A DNA stretch of 7,173 nucleotides, taken from contig JAOPVG010000522.1 of assembly GCA_025966255.1 (NCBI GenBank), forward strand, positions 1 to 7,173, given 5' to 3'. The position numbers and the translations under genes were made by a program. Each line of letters begins with the position of its first letter. The first letter of the stretch is position 1. Below the pieces are notes generated by a model that saw nothing but the letters and a program-made list of their open reading frames with translations, made no database searches and was not told the DNA's origin. Shown one piece after another: positions 1 through 4,615 of the stretch. Source of the DNA: Jatrophihabitans sp. (GTDB lineage Bacteria; Actinomycetota; Actinomycetes; Mycobacteriales; Jatrophihabitantaceae).

Positions 1-2037
1 CACCTGTCCTATCGCGTCGGTCTGCGCACGTTCTCCTCGATGGAGAGCCGCGTCGTCCTCGGCGTGCCAGACGCCTACGAGCTGCCCAGCGCACCCGGCA
101 ACGGCTACCTGAAGGAAGCCACGGAAGGCCTGGTGCGGTTCAAGGCCGCCTACGTATCCGGTCCGTACACGAAGACGGCCAATGCCGGCCCCGACCGCGG
201 CGACTCCGCGCGCCACCAGGTGCTGCCCTACCAGGTCGGCTTTCTCGCTCCGCGCGAGGACGTCGACCCCGAACCTGACGTCACGCCCGAGCCGGCCCCG
301 ACCGGGCCGAGTGAAACCATGCTGGACATCCTCGTGAGCCGCCTCGACGGTGCCGGATTGCCGGCCCGCAAGGTGTGGCTGCCGCCCCTGGATACTCCTC
401 CCTCCCTCGACGAGTTGCTGCCTCCGCTGAAGGACACCGAACTGGGCCTGCGTCCGGTCGAGTGGGACGCCGCCCCCACGCTCACGGCGCCGATCGGTCT
501 CATCGACCGGCCTTTCGATCAGCGGCGCGACCCACACTGGATCAACCTCGCCAGCTCGCACTTCGTCGTGGTGGGCCGGCCGCAGAGCGGTAAGAGCACG
601 GTGCTGCGCACCCTGATCAGCGCGATGGCACTGACGCACACCCCGGAGCAAGCGCAGTTCTACTGCCTCGACTTCGGCGGTGGAACGCTCACCGGGCTCG
701 CCGACCTTCCCCACGTCGGGTCGGTCGCCACCCGTCTCGAGCCCGAACGGCTGCGGCGCACGATCGCCGAGGTCAACGCGCTGCTTGCCGCCCGTGAGGA
801 GAAGTTCACCCGGTACCGGATCGACTCGATGGCCTCCTACCGGCGCATGGTTGCGAACGGCACGGTGCCCCGCGACGGCTTCGGTGACCTGTTCATCGTC
901 ATCGACGGATGGGGCACAGTCCGCCAGGACTACGAAGCGATGGAGACGGCGCTGACCCAGATCGCCGCTCGTGGTCTGGGCTACGGCGTGCACGTCATCC
1001 TCTCCATCCAGCGCTGGATGGAGATGCGGCCGGCCCTGCGCGACCTGATCAGTAACCGGCTCGAACTGCGCCTGGGTGACCCGTCCGAGTCCGAATTCGA
1101 CCGCCGGGTCGCCAATGACGTCCCCGAAGGCAGCGCTGGGCGCGGGCTGAGCCCGCACAAGCTGCACTTCCTCTCCGCCCTGCCGCGCATCGATGGCGCG
1201 CACTCGGTCGACGACCTGGTGGACGGCGTCGGCGACATGGTGTCGCGCATCCGCGACGCCTGGTCGGGCCCGACAGCGCCGCCGGTGCGGCTGCTGCCCC
1301 GCGAGCTTCGCTACGAGGACCTCCCGCGGGTGCAGTGGACGGGCGCATCGCTGCCCATCGGAGTCGACGAGGACACGCTGTCCCCGGTCGCCCTCGATCT
1401 GGACGCCGAGCCACACTTCCTGGTCGTGGGCGATGTCGAATCCGGCAAGTCCAACTTGCTGCGCACCATCGCTCGCGGCATCACCGAGCGGTGGACTCCG
1501 GACGAAGCGAAGGTCATCACCTTCGACTACCGGCGCGGGCTGCTCGGGGCGATCACGACGCCGCACCAGATCGGGTACGTGATGAACTCGGTCGGCGCAC
1601 CGGAGGTCGTCGGAAACATCGTGGCTGCGCTGCGGGACCGGCTATCCGGCATCCAGGTCGACACGGGCGCCGGCGAGGTGCCGCGATGGAACGGGCCGCG
1701 CCTGATCCTGCTCATCGACGACTACGACCTCGTCGCGTCCAGCCAAGGCAATCCGATGCACGCGCTGTTGGAATTCCTGCCGCAGGCCCGCGACATCGGC
1801 CTGCACGTCGTGCTCAGTCGCTCGGCGGGTGGCGCGGGCCAGGGGATGTTCGAGTCGGTCATGCGCAACCTGCGCGACATGGGTACGCCCGGCCTGCTGA
1901 TGTCGGGGAGCAAGGACGAGGGCGCCGTGCTCGGCTCGGTCAAGATGGAGCCCCTACCGCAGGGTCGGGGCCGCCTGGTGCACCGCAAGCTCGGCTCCGT
2001 GCTCGTGCAGACGGCGCGCGCCGGACACGAGGCCTGA
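1..2037 (+). CDS. eccC: Type VII (ESX) secretion ATPase EccC, C-terminal part (5' truncated by window)
   Basis: EccC is the FtsK/SpoIIIE-type motor ATPase of actinobacterial type VII secretion; it sits at the inner membrane and recruits WXG100 (Esx) substrates. The frame is open from base 1, and the codons before the first ATG (base 40) read as EccC, so the gene starts left of the window. Visible, counting codon 1 at base 1 (678 codons): the end of ATPase domain 1 (about 1-60, GLRTFSSMESR then PGNGYLK); domain 2 with Walker A GRPQSGKST (192-200) and Walker B LFIVIDGW (Asp302); domain 3 with Walker A GDVESGKSN (477-485) and Walker B LILLIDDYD (Asp573). Walker B of domain 2 has Gly after Asp instead of an acidic residue, in keeping with the family, where domains 2 and 3 are regulatory and domain 3 binds the substrate signal. 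No other ESX gene is visible; any partners lie to the left. The family is clear; the missing N-terminus decides fused EccC versus split EccCb. Confidence 0.93.
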   Translation, partial: HLSYRVGLRTFSSMESRVVLGVPDAYELPSAPGNGYLKEATEGLVRFKAAYVSGPYTKTANAGPDRGDSARHQVLPYQVGFLAPREDVDPEPDVTPEPAPTGPSETMLDILVSRLDGAGLPARKVWLPPLDTPPSLDELLPPLKDTELGLRPVEWDAAPTLTAPIGLIDRPFDQRRDPHWINLASSHFVVVGRPQSGKSTVLRTLISAMALTHTPEQAQFYCLDFGGGTLTGLADLPHVGSVATRLEPERLRRTIAEVNALLAAREEKFTRYRIDSMASYRRMVANGTVPRDGFGDLFIVIDGWGTVRQDYEAMETALTQIAARGLGYGVHVILSIQRWMEMRPALRDLISNRLELRLGDPSESEFDRRVANDVPEGSAGRGLSPHKLHFLSALPRIDGAHSVDDLVDGVGDMVSRIRDAWSGPTAPPVRLLPRELRYEDLPRVQWTGASLPIGVDEDTLSPVALDLDAEPHFLVVGDVESGKSNLLRTIARGITERWTPDEAKVITFDYRRGLLGAITTPHQIGYVMNSVGAPEVVGNIVAALRDRLSGIQVDTGAGEVPRWNGPRLILLIDDYDLVASSQGNPMHALLEFLPQARDIGLHVVLSRSAGGAGQGMFESVMRNLRDMGTPGLLMSGSKDEGAVLGSVKMEPLPQGRGRLVHRKLGSVLVQTARAGHEA

Positions 2038-2065
2038 ACCGCGTGCGCGGTCCGGCCTCGGCCGG
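2038..2065. terminator. Candidate bidirectional terminator between convergent eccC and lexA
   Basis: The 40-bp gap between the two convergent stop codons begins with two adjacent inverted repeats: ACCGCG-TG-CGCGGT (2038-2051) and CCGGCC-TC-GGCCGG (2052-2065). The two-base centres mean the real loops would need the innermost pair opened. No T-run follows on either strand, so this is not a classical intrinsic terminator. The convergent position and the actinobacterial habit of U-less hairpins are the main support. Confidence 0.4.
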
Positions 2066-2077
2066 GGGTGGTGCGGA

Positions 2078-2932
2078 TCAGACCTTGCGCAGGACGGAGA
2101 CGACCCGGCCGAGAATTGTGGCTTCCTCGCCGGGGATCGGGGAGTAGGCCGGGTTGTGCGGCATGAGCCAGATCCCGCCGTCGCGACGTTGCAGGGTCTT
2201 GACGGTGGCCTCGCCGTCGATCATGGCGGCGACGATCTCGCCGTTGTCGGCCGTGGGCTGCTGACGCACGACCACCCAGTCGCCGTCGGCGATCGCCGCG
2301 TCGACCATCGAATCGCCGACGACCTTGAGCAGGAACAGGGTGCCGTCGCCCACGAGCGCCTTGGGCAGTGGGAAGACGTCCTCGATCATCTGCTCGGCGA
2401 GGATGGGTCCGCCGGCGGCGATCCGGCCGACGACCGGTACGAAGACCGGCGCCTCGCCGCGGGGCGCGTCGTCGCGGACGGCGACCGCGCGCCGCGCCGC
2501 CTTGGGCTTGGGGGACGCCGGCCCGCCGTCGCGTACGTCGACGGCGCGGGGACGATTCGGGTCACGCCGCAGGAAGCCCTTGCGCTCGAGCATGGACAGC
2601 TGATGCGCGACGCTGGAGGTGGAAGCCAGGCCGGCCGATTCGCAGATCTCGCGGATGCTCGGCGGGTAGCCGCGGCGTTCCACGGAGTCGCGGATGACGT
2701 CGAGGATTGCCTGCTGGCGGCGGGTGAGGCCGGTGACCGGGTCGGGTAGTTCGGTGACCTTGGGCCGGCCCGGCCGTCGTGCCGCCGGGGTCTTCGCGGC
2801 GGTGTCGAGGTCGGTGTCTGCGCCCTTGGGCTTGGCCTTCCGGGCGGGTCGAGACGGGGCCGCGGCCCGCGTTGCGCCGGCCCGGCTGCCGCGTGCCTTC
2901 GTGTCGTTCTGACCCGCCTTTTCCTGCGCCAC
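2078..2932 (-). CDS. lexA: LexA SOS-response repressor (S24 self-cleaving) with long N-terminal extension
   Basis: LexA represses DNA-damage genes and is inactivated by RecA-stimulated self-cleavage. The 284-residue product has an Ala/Lys/Arg-rich tail (1-66), a winged-helix domain (about 67-134, including the hallmark runs [20 protein letters not shown] and [15 protein letters not shown]), a variable linker (135-162) and the S24 peptidase domain (163-284). The Ala173-Gly174 cleavage site in VGRIAAGGP, nucleophile Ser208 in GDSM and general base Lys245 in EATVK are all present, so it should be cleavable. The start is GTG at 2932 (minus strand), chosen because GGAGG stands six bases upstream. 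At 284 residues it is longer than M. tuberculosis LexA (about 236) or E. coli LexA (202); the excess is the tail, which carries an AT-hook-like RRPGRPK (52-58). A later start would shorten the tail but loses the good ribosome site. It is divergent from the LysM gene and autoregulation is expected from the box at 3070-3085. Confidence 0.97.
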   Translation of the reverse strand: MAQEKAGQNDTKARGSRAGATRAAAPSRPARKAKPKGADTDLDTAAKTPAARRPGRPKVTELPDPVTGLTRRQQAILDVIRDSVERRGYPPSIREICESAGLASTSSVAHQLSMLERKGFLRRDPNRPRAVDVRDGGPASPKPKAARRAVAVRDDAPRGEAPVFVPVVGRIAAGGPILAEQMIEDVFPLPKALVGDGTLFLLKVVGDSMVDAAIADGDWVVVRQQPTADNGEIVAAMIDGEATVKTLQRRDGGIWLMPHNPAYSPIPGEEATILGRVVSVLRKV

Positions 2933-2938
2933 TGCTGG

Positions 2939-2943
2939 CCTCC
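2939..2943 (-). promoter_or_regulatory. Ribosome binding site deciding the GTG start of lexA
   Basis: Read on the minus strand, GGAGG lies six bases before the GTG at 2932-2930. This fixes the long-tailed form of LexA as the likely translated product even though the codon is not ATG. Confidence 0.75.
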
Positions 2944-3044
2944 AGCTGTCGAAAGTTCGGATATGCGGCCGAGGAAAGCCGGGAGGTCACCGGAACCTCG
3001 GCGAGGTTCTCGGTGAGCTGATCCCGCATTCGCCTGCAGTTCGC

Positions 3045-3073
3045 ACGGTAGCCCGGACGCGGCGCGAACTCAA
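3045..3073 (-). promoter_or_regulatory. Predicted lexA promoter overlapping its LexA box
   Basis: On the minus strand TTGAGT (3073-3068) and TACCGT (3050-3045) are separated by exactly 17 bp, giving -35 and -10 elements of the kind used by the actinobacterial housekeeping sigma factor. The -35 shares its first four bases with the end of the LexA box at 3070-3085, so bound LexA would block polymerase. The predicted leader is about 105 nt. Read by eye; the -10 is only a TAnnnT match. Confidence 0.5.
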
Positions 3074-3085
3074 ACATCTGTTCGA
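3070..3085. promoter_or_regulatory. LexA (SOS) box controlling lexA
   Basis: TCAAACATCTGTTCGA matches the actinobacterial SOS box TCGAAC-N4-GTTCGA at 11 of 12 defined positions. It lies 138 bp upstream of the lexA start, 64 bp from the nearest (weak) box of the divergent LysM array, and overlaps the predicted lexA -35. Confidence 0.85.
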
Positions 3086-3126
3086 ACGACACGCCGGTCC
3101 GGGTGGTTTTTGTCAGACCCCCCTGG

Positions 3127-3155
3127 TAGACATTCGATCAGGCGTTCAATCGAAT
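3127..3155 (+). promoter_or_regulatory. Predicted promoter of the LysM SOS gene
   Basis: TAGACA (3127-3132, 5 of 6 to TTGACA) and TCGAAT (3150-3155, 4 of 6 to TATAAT) are spaced by exactly 17 bp. The -10 is also the left half of the LexA box at 3150-3165, and the spacer is filled by the weaker box at 3134-3149. This would place transcription start near 3162 and two further LexA boxes in the leader. An alternative pair is TTGTCA at 3110-3115 with TTCGAT at 3133-3138, which has a poorer -10. Confidence 0.4.
3134..3149. promoter_or_regulatory. Weak LexA box in the LysM promoter spacer
   Basis: TCGATCAGGCGTTCAA matches TCGAAC-N4-GTTCGA at 10 of 12 positions, with one mismatch in each half. It directly abuts the next box with no gap, so LexA dimers could not easily fill both at once. 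It may be a decayed or auxiliary site. Confidence 0.4.
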
Positions 3156-3165
3156 GCCTGTTCGA
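3150..3165. promoter_or_regulatory. LexA (SOS) box 1 of the LysM array
   Basis: TCGAATGCCTGTTCGA matches the SOS consensus at 11 of 12 defined positions and overlaps the predicted -10 of the LysM gene. Confidence 0.85.
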
Positions 3166-3172
3166 CATGGTA

Positions 3173-3188
3173 TCGAATTCTTGTTCGA
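3173..3188. promoter_or_regulatory. LexA (SOS) box 2 of the LysM array
   Basis: TCGAATTCTTGTTCGA matches at 11 of 12 positions. It begins 23 bp after box 1, about two helical turns, so both would face nearly the same side of the DNA. Confidence 0.85.
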
Positions 3189-3196
3189 TGCGCGGG

Positions 3197-3212
3197 TCGA
3201 ACGTCTGTTCGA
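3197..3212. promoter_or_regulatory. LexA (SOS) box 3 of the LysM array, perfect match
   Basis: TCGAACGTCTGTTCGA matches TCGAAC-N4-GTTCGA at all 12 defined positions. It begins 24 bp after box 2 and ends 25 bp before the LysM start codon, so it lies in the transcribed leader if the predicted promoter is right. Confidence 0.92.
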
Positions 3213-3224
3213 GCGTCTCAGCCT

Positions 3225-3230
3225 AGGAGG
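3225..3230 (+). promoter_or_regulatory. Ribosome binding site fixing the LysM gene start
   Basis: AGGAGG lies seven bases before the ATG at 3238. The frame is open further upstream to an ATG at 3154, but that codon sits inside a LexA box and has no ribosome site, so translation from 3238 is preferred. Confidence 0.85.
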
Positions 3231-3237
3231 AGTTCTC

Positions 3238-3681
3238 ATGTCGGTCGCCACGGAGTTCGCTCCCACCGTCTCGATCCCGGGTTTGGTCCTCGGCAGCGCC
3301 TGCCCGGACCTCCCGATCCCGGACCGGACGGCTGCCCGGCCGGGTCCGCTGGCCACGGTCACGGTGCTGCGGCCCCCGAGCGAGCGCTCGGTGTCTGCTC
3401 CGGTCCGGCTGACCCGCCGGGGAATGTTCGTCGTAGCGCTCGCCGTGGCGGCCCTCGGCGCGGCCCTGGTCTGGGTCGCCGCCCTGGTTGCTCCGAGTCC
3501 GAGTGCGGCGCCGGCAACCGGTCCGGCCGTGGTGACCGTCGAGTCGGGCGACACGCTCTGGTCGATCGCCCAGCGGGTGGCGCCGCAGACCGATCCGCGG
3601 GCCGAGGTGACCACGCTGCAGCGGCTCAACCACCTCGGTGGCGTCGGACTGGTTCCGGGTCAGCAGTTGCGCGTCCACTAG
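3238..3681 (+). CDS. SOS-induced LysM membrane protein, probable cell-division inhibitor (YneA / DivS / Rv2719c type)
   Basis: A 147-residue protein with a cytoplasmic, Pro-rich N-terminal part (1-60), one membrane helix (about 63-84, MFVVALAVAALGAALVWVAA) preceded by RLTRR, which argues for N-terminus inside, a short Pro/Ala/Ser linker, and one extracytoplasmic LysM peptidoglycan-binding domain (about 97-147, starting VVTVESGDTLWSIAQ and ending VPGQQLRV). No catalytic cell-wall hydrolase domain is visible. It is divergent from lexA and preceded by three good LexA boxes, the same setting and architecture as B. subtilis YneA, corynebacterial DivS and mycobacterial Rv2719c, which halt division after DNA damage. 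The inferred role is therefore a temporary block of septation during SOS. These proteins share position and layout more than sequence, so the exact partner in the divisome cannot be read here. Fold and SOS control are firm; division inhibition is inferred. Confidence 0.88.
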   Translation: MSVATEFAPTVSIPGLVLGSACPDLPIPDRTAARPGPLATVTVLRPPSERSVSAPVRLTRRGMFVVALAVAALGAALVWVAALVAPSPSAAPATGPAVVTVESGDTLWSIAQRVAPQTDPRAEVTTLQRLNHLGGVGLVPGQQLRVH

Positions 3682-3683
3682 TT

Positions 3684-3702
3684 CCGCCCACCCGGGTGGC
3701 GG
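3684..3702 (+). terminator. Candidate terminator hairpin after the LysM gene
   Basis: Three bases after the stop codon, CCGCC-C-ACC can pair with GGTGGCGG, with one bulged C and a very tight loop. There is no T-run. If functional, it would separate SOS-induced transcription from nrdR downstream. Confidence 0.4.
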
Positions 3703-3778
3703 TGGCCGTCGACGGTCGAAGCCGCAACAAGATCGCCGAGCGAACCACCGGCGAGGTTGTAGAGCCAACTGCCACATG

Positions 3779-3827
3779 GGCCCCAGGCGTCACAGTCAGG
3801 CGTGGGGCCGGGGCGGCGAAAATCGCC
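3779..3827 (+). other. Two hairpins in the LysM-nrdR intergenic region
   Basis: GGCCCCA (3779-3785) pairs perfectly with TGGGGCC (3803-3809) around a 17-base loop that can add a CG/CG pair. GGCGA (3815-3819) then pairs with TCGCC (3823-3827) around AAA. Both lie upstream of the predicted nrdR promoter, so they are more likely a second terminator or part of the LysM transcript's 3' end than a leader structure. Apart from these, a 10-bp palindrome CCGTCGACGG (3706-3715) and the sites listed from 3860 on, I see no gene or conserved RNA in the 387-bp region. Confidence 0.35.
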
Positions 3828-3859
3828 TGACCTATTCCACGACGCGCCGCGAGTTGCCC

Positions 3860-3888
3860 TTGCGGAACATCGTTCGCCGATCTAGCGT
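3860..3888 (+). promoter_or_regulatory. Predicted nrdR-nrdJ promoter
   Basis: TTGCGG (3860-3865) and TAGCGT (3883-3888) are spaced by exactly 17 bp. The -10 fits TAnnnT and the -35 keeps TTG. Transcription would start near 3895, inside the NrdR-box-like palindrome, which suits repression by NrdR, and would give a leader of about 170 nt carrying all the DnaA-box-like sites. Confidence 0.4.
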
Positions 3889-3891
3889 TCA

Positions 3892-3907
3892 CCCCTACAT
3901 GTAGTAG
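3892..3907. promoter_or_regulatory. NrdR box (candidate)
   Basis: CCCCTACATGTAGTAG contains the perfect 10-bp palindrome CTACATGTAG, which fits the core CwAnATnTwG of the published NrdR box at every specified position; the outer bases fit poorly. It lies 161 bp upstream of nrdR at the predicted transcription start, where autoregulation of nrdR-nrdJ would be expected. Confidence 0.6.
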
Positions 3908-3922
3908 TTACAACGTTGTGCT

Positions 3923-3931
3923 TTGTCCACA
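3923..3931 (+). promoter_or_regulatory. DnaA box 1 (TTGTCCACA)
   Basis: TTGTCCACA is the preferred DnaA box of high-GC actinobacteria as described for Streptomyces oriC. It is the first of four same-strand sites ahead of nrdR. Confidence 0.65.
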
Positions 3932-3943
3932 AGTTGGGGTTCA

Positions 3944-3952
3944 CCGTCCACA
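3944..3952 (+). promoter_or_regulatory. DnaA box 2 (CCGTCCACA)
   Basis: CCGTCCACA fits the relaxed actinobacterial pattern (T/C)(T/C)(G/A/C)TCCACA. It starts 21 bp after box 1, two helical turns, on the same strand. Confidence 0.5.
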
Positions 3953-3963
3953 GAAGGATGGGT

Positions 3964-3972
3964 TCATCCACA
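3964..3972 (+). promoter_or_regulatory. DnaA box 3 (TCATCCACA)
   Basis: TCATCCACA differs from the E. coli consensus TTATCCACA at one base and fits the relaxed actinobacterial pattern. It starts 20 bp after box 2, on the same strand. Confidence 0.6.
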
Positions 3973-3986
3973 TCCTGATCCCCAGG

Positions 3987-3995
3987 TTGTCGACA
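3987..3995 (+). promoter_or_regulatory. Degenerate DnaA-like site (TTGTCGACA)
   Basis: TTGTCGACA differs from box 1 only at the sixth base and sits 23 bp after box 3, in step with the array. The change affects the conserved TCCACA core, so binding is doubtful; the site is also the palindrome TGTCGACA. Confidence 0.25.
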
Positions 3996-3998
3996 GGT

Positions 3999-4007
3999 TC
4001 ATCCACA
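3999..4007 (+). promoter_or_regulatory. DnaA box 4 (TCATCCACA)
   Basis: Same 9-mer as box 3, 35 bp downstream of it, ending 61 bp before the nrdR start codon. Confidence 0.6.
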
Positions 4008-4068
4008 GATCGCCGGTTGGCCGCGGTAGCGGACAGCGTCGATCGGGACGCGAGAAGGGATCGGATCG

Positions 4069-4530
4069 ATGCGCTGTCCGTACTGCCGGCATCCCGATTC
4101 GCGTGTCGTCGACTCCCGCGAGCAGGACGAAGGCCAGGTCATCCGCCGGCGCCGGTCCTGCCTCGAGTGCAGTCGCCGCTTCACCACCGTCGAGGAGGCC
4201 ACGCTCGCGGTGATCAAGCGCAGTGGCGTCACCGAGCCCTTCAGCCGGACGAAGGTCGTCAACGGCGTCCGTCGGGCCTGCCAGGGACGCCCGGTCGACG
4301 AAGACGCGCTCGCCCTGCTCGCCCAGACCGTCGAGGAGGCGATCCGCGCCAACGGCGTCGCGGAGGTGCCCAGCGACGAGGTCGGCCTAGCGATCCTCGG
4401 CCCGCTTCGCGCTCTCGACGAGGTGGCCTATCTGCGCTTCGCCAGCGTCTACCAGGCCTTCACCTCCGCCGATGACTTCGAGAAGGCGATCGTCGAACTC
4501 CGAGCCGAACACCGCGCCCAAGCGCCCTGA
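4069..4530 (+). CDS. nrdR: Transcriptional repressor NrdR
   Basis: NrdR is a nucleotide-sensing repressor of ribonucleotide reductase genes: its ATP-cone binds ATP or dATP and changes oligomer state, and its zinc ribbon binds NrdR boxes. The 153-residue product is full length. The zinc ribbon uses CPYC (Cys3, Cys6) and CLEC (Cys31, Cys34), followed by RRFTTVEE. The ATP-cone spans about 46-136, opening with [20 protein letters not shown]. The start is ATG at 4069 with AAGGGA eight bases upstream. It is followed by nrdJ on the same strand after 85 bp, so the two are probably cotranscribed and the repressor controls its own operon through the box at 3892-3907. Nothing in the protein departs from the family. 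Confidence 0.97.
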   Translation: MRCPYCRHPDSRVVDSREQDEGQVIRRRRSCLECSRRFTTVEEATLAVIKRSGVTEPFSRTKVVNGVRRACQGRPVDEDALALLAQTVEEAIRANGVAEVPSDEVGLAILGPLRALDEVAYLRFASVYQAFTSADDFEKAIVELRAEHRAQAP

Positions 4531-4599
4531 GCGCCGGCATCATCGCCCGCCACCTGCCCAGCCAGCCGTAGCCGCCCGCCCCCGCACCAAGCCTGTACC

Positions 4600-4607
4600 A
4601 GGAAGGA
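4600..4607 (+). promoter_or_regulatory. Ribosome binding site for nrdJ
   Basis: AGGAAGGA ends eight bases before the ATG at 4616. This supports the upstream start and hence the N-terminal extension of NrdJ. The 85-bp gap after nrdR shows no promoter or terminator that I can recognise. Confidence 0.7.
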
Positions 4608-4615
4608 CACCGCCC

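Larger units (their letters stand above)
3961..4007 (+). repeat. 12-bp direct repeat carrying DnaA boxes 3 and 4
   Basis: GGTTCATCCACA occurs at 3961-3972 and again at 3996-4007. A related GGTTCACCGTCCACA at 3938-3952 carries box 2. The shared GGTTCA flank suggests that the DnaA-box array grew by duplication. Confidence 0.7.

Noticed and set aside
1335..2147. 270-residue plus-strand open frame overlapping the end of eccC and running into lexA
   Set aside because: Arg/Ala/Gly-rich out-of-frame shadow of eccC domain 3; no ribosome site and it crosses the convergent gap.
2949..2960. TCGAAAGTTCGG in the lexA leader as another SOS box
   Set aside because: The half-sites have only two bases between them instead of the spacing in TCGAAC-N4-GTTCGA, so LexA would not be expected to bind.
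3154..3237. 28-residue upstream extension of the LysM protein
   Set aside because: Its ATG is inside a LexA box and at or upstream of the predicted transcription start; the ATG at 3238 has AGGAGG seven bases before it.
3760..3830. Cobalamin riboswitch ahead of nrdR-nrdJ
   Set aside because: A B12-dependent enzyme invites the idea and GCCAACTGCCAC looks vaguely similar, but the conserved B12-box sequence is absent and the predicted promoter lies downstream of these hairpins.
3638..3904. Small 88-codon genes on either strand in the LysM-nrdR gap
   Set aside because: They overlap the LysM coding end, lack ribosome sites and have the composition of random GC-rich reading frames.
3923..4007. Chromosomal replication origin
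   Set aside because: The DnaA boxes are few, all on one strand, with no AT-rich unwinding stretch and no dnaA, dnaN or parAB nearby; a regulatory or titration role fits better.
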